The notes: generated by a model from the sequence alone, not told the origin. A stretch of DNA of 64,000 nucleotides from JAJFGI01 sp036397065 (GCA_036397065.1 DASWJP010000099.1:1-64000); one strand, 5' to 3'. Positions 1-9,211 are shown, counted from the stretch's first letter. Numbers and translations: made by a program.

Positions 1-507
1 CCGCGGCGCGTTCTGGCGCACCGCCTCGACCCGCGCCAGATCGTCCGGCCCGGCCAGCTTCAGCTTCAAGAGCGGGCGCTGGGCGTGCTCCGCCGCCGCG
101 CGCCCCATGGCCTCGGCGGTGCCGAGAGACAGCGTGTAGGCGGTCAGCACCGGCTTCGGCGGCGACAGGCCGAGAAGTTGCCAGGCCCGATGACCTGCCC
201 GCTTGGCCTCCAGGTCCCAAAACGCGCAGTCGAGGGCATTGCGCGCCGCCCCGGCGGGCAGCACTTTTTGCAAGCCGATCCGATCCAGGCCGTCCGCGAC
301 CCGCTGCCCCAGCTCTTCGAGGACTTGGACCACCCCGTCGACGCTCTCGCCATAGCGTTCGTACGGGACACACTCGCCCCGGCCCACGGCGCCGTCGCTC
401 TCCATAAGTTCGGCCACCACCACTTCGGCGGTGGTCCGGCTGCCGCGGGAGATGGCAAAGGTGCCGCGGATCGGCCAGGTTTCGCGGCGAACGGTCAGAC
501 TTGGCAT
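1..507 (-). CDS. dgcA: N-acetyl-D-glutamate racemase / dipeptide epimerase-like enolase-superfamily enzyme (partial)
   Basis: The frame is open from the ATG at 507 to the window edge, giving the first 169 residues; the C-terminus lies outside. It shows the enolase-superfamily N-terminal capping domain and the start of the barrel, with a Lys-x-Lys pair at residues 148 and 150 (LLKLKLAG), the catalytic-base motif of the L-Ala-D/L-Glu epimerase group. The gene starts 3 bases after the stop of the DUF1611 gene. The DUF1611/epimerase pair matches the DgcN-DgcA pathway, in which DgcN acetylates D-glutamate and DgcA racemises N-acetyl-D-glutamate. Pathway assignment rests on this pairing; a muropeptide L-Ala-D/L-Glu epimerase is the alternative. 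Confidence 0.8.
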   Translation of the reverse strand, partial: MPSLTVRRETWPIRGTFAISRGSRTTAEVVVAELMESDGAVGRGECVPYERYGESVDGVVQVLEELGQRVADGLDRIGLQKVLPAGAARNALDCAFWDLEAKRAGHRAWQLLGLSPPKPVLTAYTLSLGTAEAMGRAAAEHAQRPLLKLKLAGPDDLARVEAVRQNAPR

Positions 508-510
508 GGA

Positions 511-1509
511 TTATCTCAACTGATCGACGATGGGTCCGGCCCCATCCTTGAAGGCATCCACCGCTGGCACGCCCAGCTTGTCCTCGATGCCCAGCAACGT
601 CTGGCGCACCGCCGCCGGGCCGAGGCGGGAGGTATTGACCGAGACACCCACGCATTTCACCGCCGGGTTGGTCAGGCGCGCGGCCGTCAGGTTCGCCTCG
701 ATACACGTGTGCAGATCCGGCAGCGGATAGCCGGGGACTCCGCGCATATGCGGCCGTGATGGCTCATGGCAGAGGACGATGGCGTCCGGCTGCGCCCCAT
801 GCAGCAGACCCAGGCTGACCCCGGCGAAGGACGGGTGAAACAACGACCCCTGGCCCTCGATCACATCCCAATGGTCCGGATCGTTGGCCGGCGCCAGCCA
901 TTCGACGGCGCCGGAAATGAAATCGGCGACCACCGCGTCGATGGAAACGCCGCCGCCCGCGATCAGAATGCCGGTTTGTCCGGTGGCTCGGAAATCGGCC
1001 TTCATGCCGCGCTCGCGCATCTCTTTCTCAATGGCCAGGGCCGTGTACTTCTTGCCCACGGCGCAATCGGTGCCGACCGTCAGGATCCGCTTGCCGGAGC
1101 GCTTCTTCCCGTTGGCCACGTCGAAGCGGTGCGTGGCATGGCGCACATCGAACAATTGCCGGCCATGCTGGGTTGCCAACGCCGCCAGGCTGGGCACGTC
1201 CGCCAACCGGTTGTGCAGGCCCGCCGCCAGGTCCATGCCGGCGATCAAGGCCGACTCCAATATGCTGATCCAGCGCTCCGAGATGATGCCGCCGCGATTG
1301 GCCACCCCGATGACCAGGGTCTTCACCCCGGCCGCCGCCGCGTCCTCGATGGACATGTTCGGTAGGCCGAGATCGGCCTGGCACCCGTCCATGCGAAACT
1401 GGCCAACGCACCAGTCGCGCCGCCAGTCGGCGATCCCATGGGCCGTCTTGGCGGCCAGCTGATCCGGCGCATCGCCCAGAAACAACAGGTACGGATTTTC
1501 GATCGCCAT
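511..1509 (-). CDS. dgcN: D-glutamate N-acetyltransferase DgcN (DUF1611 family)
   Basis: This 332-residue protein is of the DUF1611 family: a Rossmann-like N-terminal part followed by a P-loop-like GTDCAVGKK at about residue 145 and a conserved C-terminal region with the SLFHPSFAG stretch. In the D-glutamate catabolic pathway DgcN acetylates D-glutamate before racemisation by DgcA. The ATG at 1509 is the natural start. The downstream epimerase gene begins 3 bases past the stop, so the two are almost certainly co-transcribed. The family call is firm; the biochemical role comes from characterised homologues and is supported by the neighbour. Confidence 0.8.
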   Translation of the reverse strand: MAIENPYLLFLGDAPDQLAAKTAHGIADWRRDWCVGQFRMDGCQADLGLPNMSIEDAAAAGVKTLVIGVANRGGIISERWISILESALIAGMDLAAGLHNRLADVPSLAALATQHGRQLFDVRHATHRFDVANGKKRSGKRILTVGTDCAVGKKYTALAIEKEMRERGMKADFRATGQTGILIAGGGVSIDAVVADFISGAVEWLAPANDPDHWDVIEGQGSLFHPSFAGVSLGLLHGAQPDAIVLCHEPSRPHMRGVPGYPLPDLHTCIEANLTAARLTNPAVKCVGVSVNTSRLGPAAVRQTLLGIEDKLGVPAVDAFKDGAGPIVDQLR

Positions 1510-1610
1510 AGATTAAGTTCTTCGCCTCCCACCCATTTAGGGCCGCATGTTAGCGGAAAGCGCGCGCCAACCGCCAGGGCCGATACATTTTTCAAACGGG
1601 CGAGGCCGCG

Positions 1611-2399
1611 TCAGGTAAAGGCCCGGTGGATGGTGGCGGCGGAAAAGCTTTCGATGCTGCCAAGCCGGCCTGCCAATGAAAGCTTTGCCGGCTTGTTCAG
1701 CGTCCTTGGATCGACCTGCATGACGCGGAAGCGTTCCAGGGTGAGCGGCCCCTCGTCGCCGTCCGGCCGCGCCTTGCGCAGCACACCCCACGCTGAAACA
1801 CGCGTCCGCCCATTGATCCGGAAATAGCTGATGTTGTTGTAGTGGTTGATGCGGTAGATCCGATCGCCATGCTTTCGGTGAAAGAAATAGTGCGTCAAAT
1901 CGAAGTAGGGCGAAGCGCCGACGGACAGGAAATAGCTGGGCGTGAACTGGTAGACGGCGTGGCTGAGCCAACCTGACACAGGAAGATCGAAGATATACAC
2001 CCCGCCGTCGGCGAGCAGATTGTAGGCATTGGCCAGGGCTTGCGGGAAGTTGAAGACATGCTCGGAAGTGCCGTAGTCGACGACTGCATTGAATTTGCCG
2101 AGGTAGGGCTGCATCGCCGGGGTGCGGGCGAAATCGTCGGTCAAGTCGGCGAGCAGGTCGCACCCGTCATGGTCGGCGATGTCCAGCGAGGTCACGCGAT
2201 CGGCGCCAAGCGCCTCAAACAGGTCCTCGGACGCCTGCGCTGCAAGCACGGGGTCCGGCAGACCGTGGCTGCGCACGATCTTGCGGCGATCCCTAGCCGT
2301 GAGCGTATTGAACAGACGCCCATAGGTCAGCACGGAACCCAGACGCGCGCGGCGCGCGTATTCCGCCAGTAAGACCAGATTTCCGCAGTTTATGCCCAT
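1611..2399 (-). CDS. class I SAM-dependent methyltransferase-like protein
   Basis: The protein has 262 residues. The middle resembles the class I methyltransferase fold: an acidic LDIADHDG strand near residue 75 where motif I/II would lie, then VVDYGTSEHVFNF, a motif typical of methyltransferases acting on surface sugars or lipids, and a DGGVYIFDLP strand. The classical GxGxG motif I is weak. No signal peptide or membrane segment is visible. It lies divergent from the O-antigen ligase-like gene, which suggests a surface-glycan substrate, but nothing in the sequence names it. Confidence 0.6.
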   Translation of the reverse strand: MGINCGNLVLLAEYARRARLGSVLTYGRLFNTLTARDRRKIVRSHGLPDPVLAAQASEDLFEALGADRVTSLDIADHDGCDLLADLTDDFARTPAMQPYLGKFNAVVDYGTSEHVFNFPQALANAYNLLADGGVYIFDLPVSGWLSHAVYQFTPSYFLSVGASPYFDLTHYFFHRKHGDRIYRINHYNNISYFRINGRTRVSAWGVLRKARPDGDEGPLTLERFRVMQVDPRTLNKPAKLSLAGRLGSIESFSAATIHRAFT

Positions 2400-2713
2400 A
2401 CCGCACCCAATACCGCGTCATGCCCACCGCCGTGGCCAAGATGCCTGATCTCCGGTGAACTTGACACCGGCTTTTGCCGGAGAGGCCGGCGATTGGGTAT
2501 GATGGCCAGGGCTGCCCCATCGGCCGCACGAGGCGGACCCAGCCCCGGCGGGGCCAAGCGCGGAAATGCTTTGGCTTCGCCATCCTTGATGATAAACAAT
2601 GGCCGCGCCGCGACCGCCCTGCCGCTATTGACCCTGCCGGCGAGCCGCACGCCCGATTGGCGAAGAACCCAAGCGGCCGCCCCTGTTCCCGGAAAAGTGG
2701 TCGACGACCATCA
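2400..2713. other. divergent intergenic region between methyltransferase and O-antigen ligase-like gene
   Basis: About 314 bases separate the divergent starts at 2399 and 2714. It contains a TTGACA hexamer at 2461-2466, overlapping the start of a short inverted repeat (CCGGC-TTTT-GCCGG, 2467-2480), and a TATGAT hexamer at 2498-2503. The two hexamers are about 31 bases apart, too far for one sigma-70 promoter. A plus-strand frame stays open through it from 2474 in phase with the ligase-like gene, but its composition is not protein-like and I treat it as leader. Confidence 0.4.
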
Positions 2714-3952
2714 ATGCCAATCCGCCACTTTACCACCAGGAACGTGCTGTCGGGATTCTGCCTGATCCTGCCTCCGCTGGCCGTACTCAGCCCGAATGCG
2801 GTCGTTCCCCTGTTGATTGTTGCGGCTCTCCTGGCCGGCCTGAGCACCTGGCGCGAGACCGGCCACTTGCCACGGCCCGACCGGACCGCCACCCTGTTTC
2901 TTGGCCTGCTGCTGGTCTGGTCGGCGATCACCGCCACTTGGAGTTTCGATCCCTCGTGGGCGCTGTTCAGTGTCGTGCGGCTGGCAGTCCTCTTCCTCTC
3001 AGGCTTGGTGTTGTTCGAGGTCTGCCGGTCCCGCGGGGAGGATGAGCGGCAGCGATTGGTCAAATGGTTGATAGCGGGATTTGCGCTGGGTGTATCTATC
3101 TTCCTGTTTGAGCGTGCCTTCGATTTTCCCATCCACCGGCTCGCAAATCTCCTGGAACCGGATTTCAACGTACCCCTATTCAGGTTGAACCGTCCCGCGG
3201 TCGCCATGACCTTGATGGCATGGCCACTGACAGCGGCCTTGTTGTGGCTGAAAGGCAGACCGGCCGCGCTGCTGCCTGTCTGTATGTTTGGTATCGTCCT
3301 GTTATCGGAAAGCGACTCGGCGCTGTTTGGCCTTGCGGCGGGTATTGTGCTCTCCGGGATATCGGTGATGTCGCGGCCACTGGGCCGGCGGATTCTTGCA
3401 TTGGCCGTCATTGTCGGATTCCTGGGCGCGCCTTTCATCGCGACCGGCTTGCACGCCATGGGACTGGATCGTCCAGACACGCTCGATTCCGAATTGCAAC
3501 GACAAGTGAATTCGGCCCAGCATCGAATTTATGTCTGGGGATTTGTCGCGGATCGTATCGCCGAACACCCGCTTCAGGGCTGGGGCTTCGATTCCTCCCG
3601 GAACATGCCGAATTTCGGAGTCCAGTCCTTCAAACAGCAGCCCGGCCAGGTCATGCCGCTGCACCCGCATAATGCGGTCCTGCAGATCTGGCTCGAGTTG
3701 GGACTGCCCGGCGTTCTGTTGGCCATGGGTTTTGTCTTGTGTGTCATCCGGCGTCTGGACCGGCTGACGCCCTCAGCGGAAATCTGTGCCCAGGGATTCC
3801 TCGCCAGTACCCTGGTCATTGCCACAAGCTCCTACGGCATATGGCAGAACATGTGGGTCAGCGTGCTGTTCGCGGCCGCGGCCCTGGTGCCGCTAAGCGA
3901 CTTGCCCGGGCTACTCTCCGATACAAGCACCGCGGCGGATCGACGCGAATAG
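2714..3952 (+). CDS. O-antigen ligase / polymerase-like multi-pass membrane protein
   Basis: From the ATG at 2714 the product is 412 residues with about ten to twelve hydrophobic segments, a run of early helices, and a large hydrophilic loop at roughly residues 230-320 carrying HPLQGWGFDSSRNMP and LHPHNAVLQIWLELG. This is the Wzy_C pattern of O-antigen ligases (WaaL) and related polymerases, which transfer or polymerise lipid-linked glycans at the periplasmic face. In-frame codons continue 80 residues upstream but look non-coding, so 2714 is preferred. Ligase versus polymerase cannot be decided from sequence alone. Confidence 0.85.
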   Translation: MPIRHFTTRNVLSGFCLILPPLAVLSPNAVVPLLIVAALLAGLSTWRETGHLPRPDRTATLFLGLLLVWSAITATWSFDPSWALFSVVRLAVLFLSGLVLFEVCRSRGEDERQRLVKWLIAGFALGVSIFLFERAFDFPIHRLANLLEPDFNVPLFRLNRPAVAMTLMAWPLTAALLWLKGRPAALLPVCMFGIVLLSESDSALFGLAAGIVLSGISVMSRPLGRRILALAVIVGFLGAPFIATGLHAMGLDRPDTLDSELQRQVNSAQHRIYVWGFVADRIAEHPLQGWGFDSSRNMPNFGVQSFKQQPGQVMPLHPHNAVLQIWLELGLPGVLLAMGFVLCVIRRLDRLTPSAEICAQGFLASTLVIATSSYGIWQNMWVSVLFAAAALVPLSDLPGLLSDTSTAADRRE

Positions 3953-3960
3953 TTTCGAAA

Positions 3961-5601
3961 TTACCGGCGCTTGGCGTGGCGGGCCCGGTCCTGGCTGGCC
4001 ACCGGCAGGCCCATGACCACGGCCAAACCGCCGCCGGGTCGGTTCTCGGCCCGGATATTGCCGCCGATGGCTTGCAGGTTGCGGCGGACGATCCATAGGC
4101 CGATGCCCAGGTGCGGCCCATTCGGTCCACCGGTCTCCGCCTCCGCATCCACGCCATTGCCCGCGGCTTCGCCATTGACCGCGGCATCGCCATTGCGCGG
4201 CCCGCGCAGCGAGACATAGCGCTCGAATATGCGATCCACATCCTCGGGGGCCACGCCGGGGCCGCGATCGCAGACCGCCAGGACCGCCACCCCGGACATG
4301 CGCTTGAGGGCTACCGTGACGGCCGAGCCGCGGGGGGCGACCTCGATGGCATTGTCCATCACGTTCTCGATGACGGTTTCGATCAAATCCTCGCCGGCAC
4401 GGATGATGATGTTCGGATCGATATCGCTTTCCAGATGCAGGCCGTGGCTGGCCATGCTGCCCGAGTAGGCATCCAGCATGCGGGCAAACAGGTGCGACAG
4501 ATCGATGTCCTGCCGGGGCGGATCGAGCAATTCGGCAGTCGCCTGATCCAGGCGGCGGGCGCTCGAGACCAGATGATCCAGGCGGTCGACGGATTCCTCG
4601 ATCACATCGAGGGCGCGGCGGCCGCGCAAATTGTCTTCCGGCACCAGCCGTTTCAAGGGCTCCACCGACTGGCGCATGATGGCAATCGGCGTCTTGAAGG
4701 CATGCGCATTGTCCTCGGCAGCCCGGCGGATGCTGTCCGCCGAATCGCGCAGCGCCGTGGTCATGCGGTCGAATTCCTCGGCCACGGGGGCCAGCTCGGG
4801 CACCTGGTTTTGCGATGAAAAGCCGCCCTCGCCGACCTTGCCGGCGGTGATGCCGTGGGCCAACTCCCGGAACCGCATCAGGCCGCGCCAGATGGAGAAG
4901 AACAGGCCGATGGTGAAGATCGCCATGGCCAGGTAGATCACCGCGGCGACGCGAACCTCGATAGTCTTCCAATACGGCTGGTCGATGGCGGTGCCTAGCA
5001 TCTCGCGCGCCGTGTGGGTGGTGATGATGGCCCAGCAGCCGGCATCCGTGGTCACCGGCGTGATCGAGGTCAGCAGTTCCTCTTCGCCGCTCGACCGGCG
5101 GTGGCGCAGGGCCATGGACAGTTGCCCCTGGCAGGATTGCGACAGCTTGTCGAGGACCCCCCGCTCCATCAGCCGGTCCCGCTCCGCCTCCAGGGTGGCG
5201 GCTGGCACAGGCGGCTCCGAGGCGACGAAATAAAAGCTTTCCAACCCGGTCGCACCGGCCGGCCGATAGAGCACCTTGATGCCCGCCGGCGGCGTGGCGA
5301 ACGGTTTGATGGCCTCGTTCAAGGCCGGCAGGGTGGATGTGCCTTCCCGTTGGAGCAGGGGACGCAAGCTCTCGGCGATCAAGCGCCCCTGGGCGCGCAC
5401 GCTTTGCAGCAGCAGCGTCCGCTTGTCCGAATCCGCCTGGCGGAACTCCGCATAAAGAATGATCGGCACCGCGGAGAAAACCAGCAGCAGCAGGACGAAT
5501 TTACTGACCAGCGAGCGGCTGATCTGACCGAGGGGCCGGAACCATCCTCGGGGTACGGCAGGAGCGCCAATGGTCTCCCGCTCGACCTGCGCCATGCTCA
5601 C
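3961..5601 (-). CDS. sensor histidine kinase, partner of the ChvI-type regulator
   Basis: A 546-residue membrane kinase. One TM helix lies near residues 30-52, followed by a periplasmic sensor region of about 170 residues, a second TM near 215-240, a HAMP-like stretch, then the H-box AHAFKTPIAIM with His300. N-box (NVMDNAIEVAP), G1 (DRGPGV) and G2 (GIGLWIV) motifs are present. Between the F and G2 motifs sits an insert of about 25 residues rich in Gly, Ala, Asn and Glu. The start is GTG at 5601, giving a 4-base GTGA overlap with the upstream regulator stop, a sign of coupled translation. Its partner suggests an envelope-stress or pH type input; the ligand is unknown. Confidence 0.9.
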   Translation of the reverse strand: MSMAQVERETIGAPAVPRGWFRPLGQISRSLVSKFVLLLLVFSAVPIILYAEFRQADSDKRTLLLQSVRAQGRLIAESLRPLLQREGTSTLPALNEAIKPFATPPAGIKVLYRPAGATGLESFYFVASEPPVPAATLEAERDRLMERGVLDKLSQSCQGQLSMALRHRRSSGEEELLTSITPVTTDAGCWAIITTHTAREMLGTAIDQPYWKTIEVRVAAVIYLAMAIFTIGLFFSIWRGLMRFRELAHGITAGKVGEGGFSSQNQVPELAPVAEEFDRMTTALRDSADSIRRAAEDNAHAFKTPIAIMRQSVEPLKRLVPEDNLRGRRALDVIEESVDRLDHLVSSARRLDQATAELLDPPRQDIDLSHLFARMLDAYSGSMASHGLHLESDIDPNIIIRAGEDLIETVIENVMDNAIEVAPRGSAVTVALKRMSGVAVLAVCDRGPGVAPEDVDRIFERYVSLRGPRNGDAAVNGEAAGNGVDAEAETGGPNGPHLGIGLWIVRRNLQAIGGNIRAENRPGGGLAVVMGLPVASQDRARHAKRR

Positions 5602-6434
5602 TCTGCCCTGGGATGACCCGTGGAGTCTTGACCGCTGGCGGTTTGACTGTACCCGTCATCGCCCGGCTCGTCGCGCCAGCGATACCCGAAACCGGGATAG
5701 TTGTCGATCCGGTCGAATTCCCCATCCACGTCGCGGAACTTCTTGCGAATGCGCTTGATGAACGAACGCACGTTGGCGCGGAAGCCTTCCGCCCCATAAC
5801 CGGCCAGGAAGTCCTTGCCGCGCACCAGATCATAGATCTGCCGATAGGTGACATCGCCGCCCGATTTCGTCACCAGATAGCGGACGATGCCAAACTCGCT
5901 CAAGGTCAGGTCCACCTGGTTGCCGCGCCAAAAGGCCCGGTGGATATCCTGGCGAAGCTCCAGCGGCCCACGGCGCAGAACGGTGCCGTGGCTCTCCTCG
6001 CTGACCGCGGATCCAGCGGAAATGGCGATCGGTTTGGCGCCCTCGGTGATGATTTTAAGGCGGCCGAGAATAATCGGCAGGCGGCGCGACTTGTCGATGA
6101 AATCGACGGCGCCCCACTTCAAGGCCGCTTCCTCGTAAATCTCGTCGCTGAGCATGGTCAGGAAGATGACCGGCACCTGAATGCGGGCATCGCGCAGGCG
6201 GCGCAGCACGCCGGGCCCGTCCAGGCCGGGCATGCGCCAATCCAGCAGCACGGCATCCGCATCTTTCCCGCCCAGCAGATAGTCGAGGGCAGTCTCGCCG
6301 CTGGGGAAGTCGACCACTTCATAGCCTTCCTCGGCCAGGTTGAGGCCAAGGGATTCACGAAACAAATCGTCGTCGTCGACGATCACGACGCGTTGTTGCG
6401 CATCTGAAAGTGCCATTTCCTGCATTACCATCAT
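5598..6434 (-). CDS. OmpR-family response regulator, ChvI-like
   Basis: This 278-residue regulator has a receiver domain (about residues 15-130) with the acidic pocket VDDDD and phospho-acceptor Asp65 in LLDWRMPG. A winged-helix DNA-binding domain follows (about 165-262), whose EGFRANVRSFIKRIRKKF and YPGFGYRW stretches closely match ChvI of alphaproteobacteria. The gene begins immediately after the lipoprotein stop and overlaps the kinase start by four bases, so the three genes form one operon. The pair probably senses cell-envelope conditions. Several Met codons cluster at the N-terminus, so the exact start is uncertain by up to 7 residues. Confidence 0.9.
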   Translation of the reverse strand: MMVMQEMALSDAQQRVVIVDDDDLFRESLGLNLAEEGYEVVDFPSGETALDYLLGGKDADAVLLDWRMPGLDGPGVLRRLRDARIQVPVIFLTMLSDEIYEEAALKWGAVDFIDKSRRLPIILGRLKIITEGAKPIAISAGSAVSEESHGTVLRRGPLELRQDIHRAFWRGNQVDLTLSEFGIVRYLVTKSGGDVTYRQIYDLVRGKDFLAGYGAEGFRANVRSFIKRIRKKFRDVDGEFDRIDNYPGFGYRWRDEPGDDGYSQTASGQDSTGHPRAE

Positions 6435-7016
6435 TTATCCCGCGTCAGGTACTTCTCTGCCTTGCAGCAATTCAGCGAAACAACTGCGGACGACAGGACT
6501 GTTCTTGTCACTGATTTTGGTCGCCGCGGAAATATCGGCCGTGGTTGCACCTTGCTTGATATCGCCGCCCCTGACCTCGTAGGTGAGCACACGGAAGATG
6601 TTGTCGCCAACACTAGGGTAGAAAAACACATTCAACATGCACGTGCCGCCGTTATAGGCCCAAATCTTCGCCGGCGGCTCTTCTGATTGCAGTGCCGGGT
6701 CGCCGAGCAGGGCCTTGGTGGCATTGAAATCCAAACCTACGAGTAGGTCGGGATGAAATTCCCGCCGCGCCACCATGGTCGATTCGACCGGCTTGCGCCG
6801 CGGCATGGGTGGTTCGGAGGCCGCGGTCTTTGCGGTGGCCTCGACCGCCGGCACATCGACCAGGACCGCCGTATCGGTCTTGGCGTCAGGCAAGGTATCA
6901 TCGCCACTCCCGGGCGATAAAACGCCGAGATCCAAACCCTTCAACGCTGAATCCAGCGGGGCACAGGCGGCGAGCAAGCTCGTCGCCAGCACCAAGCTGC
7001 TTAAGCGGCGAATCAT
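6435..7016 (-). CDS. putative outer-membrane lipoprotein, first gene of the regulator/kinase operon
   Basis: The 193-residue product starts with a charged, hydrophobic leader ending in the lipobox LLAAC (Cys18), so it should be processed by signal peptidase II. A low-complexity linker follows (about residues 35-85), then a compact C-terminal domain of about 100 residues with FNATKALLGDPALQ and an IWAYNGGTCMLNVFFYP stretch. That combination is common in small SmpA/OmlA-like lipoproteins. An AGGA 8 bases upstream supports the ATG at 7016. Its stop abuts the regulator start. It might feed envelope status to the kinase; this is inference from position only. Confidence 0.75.
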   Translation of the reverse strand: MIRRLSSLVLATSLLAACAPLDSALKGLDLGVLSPGSGDDTLPDAKTDTAVLVDVPAVEATAKTAASEPPMPRRKPVESTMVARREFHPDLLVGLDFNATKALLGDPALQSEEPPAKIWAYNGGTCMLNVFFYPSVGDNIFRVLTYEVRGGDIKQGATTADISAATKISDKNSPVVRSCFAELLQGREVPDAG

Positions 7017-7196
7017 CGCACCAATCCTGACTACCGCCGTAGTGGGCCACTCTTAACGGCCGATTGACATACTCGGCCCAGACCTGTTGCGGAAATCTTA
7101 ACAAATCCCCTGCCACATCCCGAATCATTTTCGTAAGACGCGGCATTTGCTCCGGAATTTGACATAACCGGGACATAGGCCCCGGTGCCGGTCCTT

Positions 7197-8300
7197 TCAG
7201 CTGGTCAGGACCAGCACGTCGCCCGGGTCCCAGGAGCACCAGACCTCCTCGCCGACGGCAATCCCCAGGGTGGTCGATCGGGCCTCGTTCTGCAGGTTTG
7301 CGCTCAGCGTCCGGCCGCTTTCCAGGGTCACGAACACATGGCTGGTATCGCCGTAGTAGGCGATCTGATTGACCTTGCCGGGCAAACCAATGCGATTAGC
7401 TTCCCCGCCTTGTCGGCGCAGCCGGACCTTTTCCGGGCGCACGGCGATACCGACCGCCCCGGCCTCCGGCGGCACCGAAAGCCCGGCCGCAACCGGCAGC
7501 CAGAGCTGACCGAGACCGGCCACCTCGACCCCCAGCTTGTCGCCCTCCCGGCCCGCGACGCGGCCTTCGAACAGGTTCATCTTGCCGATGAAGTCGGCGA
7601 CGAAGCGGCTGTTGGGAAACTCGTACAACTCCGAGGGGCGGGCAATCTGGCGGATCTGGCCGCCTTCCATGACGGCGATCCGGTCGGCCATGGACAGGGC
7701 CTCGTTCTGGTCGTGGGTGACGATGATGAAGGTAATGCCGACGTTGTGCTGCAGATTGACCAGCTCGAGCTGCATGGCCTCGCGCAGTTTTGCATCCAGG
7801 GCCGAGAGCGGCTCGTCCAGCAACAGCACCTTCGGCCGCTTGACCAGGGCCCGGGCCAGGGCCACCCGCTGCCGCTGGCCGCCGGACAACTGGTCCGGCT
7901 TGCGGTTGGCGAGATCGCTCAACTGCGTCATTTCGATCGCCTCGCGCACCCGCGGCTCGATTTCCGAGGATGGGGTCTTCACCACCCGCAAGCCGTAGGC
8001 GACATTGTCGAAGACGCTCATGTGCGGGAACACGGCGTAGGATTGGAAGACCATATTGACCGGCCGCCGGTTCGGCGGCACCTCGGTCATATCCTGTCCG
8101 TCGATCGAGATGGTGCCGGCATCGGGCATCTCGAACCCGGCCAGCATGCGCAGTAGCGTGGTTTTGCCGCACCCGGAAGGGCCGAGCAGGGCGAAAAATT
8201 CATTGGGCTGAATGTCCAGCGTCACATCGTCCACGGCGACCACGGCACCGAAGCGCTTGATCACGTTTTGGATCGAGATGATCGGGGCCGGTTGTCCCAT
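7197..8300 (-). CDS. potG: polyamine (putrescine-type) ABC transporter ATP-binding protein
   Basis: The 367-residue ATPase has Walker A GPSGCGKTT, Q-loop, signature LSGGQRQR, Walker B VLLLDEP and switch His in THDQ, followed by a C-terminal TOBE/regulatory domain ending VLVLTS as in PotG. The ATG at 8300 has a strong GGAGG eight bases upstream; a longer frame upstream is not protein-like. It is the last gene of the potF-H-I-G operon, 4 bases after the potI stop. PotG energises uptake of putrescine or related polyamines; exact substrate is not readable here. Confidence 0.93.
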   Translation of the reverse strand: MGQPAPIISIQNVIKRFGAVVAVDDVTLDIQPNEFFALLGPSGCGKTTLLRMLAGFEMPDAGTISIDGQDMTEVPPNRRPVNMVFQSYAVFPHMSVFDNVAYGLRVVKTPSSEIEPRVREAIEMTQLSDLANRKPDQLSGGQRQRVALARALVKRPKVLLLDEPLSALDAKLREAMQLELVNLQHNVGITFIIVTHDQNEALSMADRIAVMEGGQIRQIARPSELYEFPNSRFVADFIGKMNLFEGRVAGREGDKLGVEVAGLGQLWLPVAAGLSVPPEAGAVGIAVRPEKVRLRRQGGEANRIGLPGKVNQIAYYGDTSHVFVTLESGRTLSANLQNEARSTTLGIAVGEEVWCSWDPGDVLVLTS

Positions 8301-8304
8301 GATC

Positions 8305-9210
8305 CTAACCTCCTCCGGGGCTGCCCCGGCGCGCCGGCACCTGCAGGCGCGTGGCAGCCACGGTGGCGATGACAGTGATGACAATGAGCACGGTGGATGC
8401 GGCGTTGACCTCGGGCGTTACGCTGAATCGCACCATCGAGAAGATCTTGACCGGCAGGGTGATGGCATCCGGCCCAGAGGTGAAGAATGTGATGATGAAA
8501 TCATCGAGCGACAAGGTGAAGGCGATGAGCGCCCCGGCCACGATGCCCGGCCGCAAATATGGCAATACGATATGGCGCAGGGTTTGCCATTCGCCGGCGC
8601 CCAGATCTTTCGAGGCATCCTCCAACTCCCGGTTGAAGCCGACCAACCGGCCGCGGACGATAACCGCAACAAAGGGAAACGAGAAGGCGATGTGCGCGAT
8701 GGTGATATTGGAGAGGCTGAGCGGCCAAGGCAATCCGGTGGGCCAGCCGACGCGGGCGAAAAACGCCATCATGGCGACACCCATGCAAATCTCCGGAATG
8801 ACGATCGGCAAGGCCATGAAGCCCTCATAGGCGGCCTTCGTTGGGAAACGGAACCGCCACAGCAGCAGTGCCGTCAGGACGCCGAGAATCGTACTGATCC
8901 CCGTATTGACGACGGCAATCGTCAGGCTGTTGATGAACGCCTCGAACAATCGATCATTATGCCAGGCCTTCAAATAGTAGTCGGTGGTAAATCCCTGCCA
9001 GACGATATTGCGCCGGCTGTCATTGAAGCTGAAGGCGATCAGGGTGACGATCGGCGCATAGAGCAGCACGAAGGTGATGCCGACGATCAGTTGCAGCCAC
9101 CACCGGCGGCAATACTCCAGCGGTCCAATGCTCGCGCGGCGGCGAGACGGCACCTTCGCCGGCACACGCCTCTCGCCCTTGGCCGTGGATGCTAGAGAGG
9201 CTTGTGCCAT
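8305..9210 (-). CDS. potI: polyamine ABC transporter permease, PotI/PotC type
   Basis: From the ATG at 9210 this is about 301 residues with six hydrophobic segments and the permease EAA loop EDASKDLGAGEWQTLRHIVLP, which docks on the ATPase. The N-terminus carries a cytosolic arm of about 30 residues before the first helix. The start lies one base past the potH stop, so translation is likely coupled. An in-frame extension upstream of 9210 overlaps potH and is rejected. It forms the inner-membrane channel with PotH. Confidence 0.9.
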   Translation of the reverse strand: MAQASLASTAKGERRVPAKVPSRRRASIGPLEYCRRWWLQLIVGITFVLLYAPIVTLIAFSFNDSRRNIVWQGFTTDYYLKAWHNDRLFEAFINSLTIAVVNTGISTILGVLTALLLWRFRFPTKAAYEGFMALPIVIPEICMGVAMMAFFARVGWPTGLPWPLSLSNITIAHIAFSFPFVAVIVRGRLVGFNRELEDASKDLGAGEWQTLRHIVLPYLRPGIVAGALIAFTLSLDDFIITFFTSGPDAITLPVKIFSMVRFSVTPEVNAASTVLIVITVIATVAATRLQVPARRGSPGGG

Positions 9211-9211
9211 C

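Noticed and set aside
2461..2503. TTGACA/TATGAT pair as a promoter before the O-antigen ligase gene
   Set aside because: 31-base spacing between the two hexamers is outside the sigma-70 range.
2293..3480. Long minus-strand frame opposite the O-antigen ligase gene
   Set aside because: Arg/Ser-rich, no family resemblance, and wholly antisense to a membrane protein gene with clear hydrophobic helices.
8212..9195. 327-codon plus-strand frame opposite potI
   Set aside because: Very rich in Asp/Gly/Arg and antisense to a well-defined permease gene.
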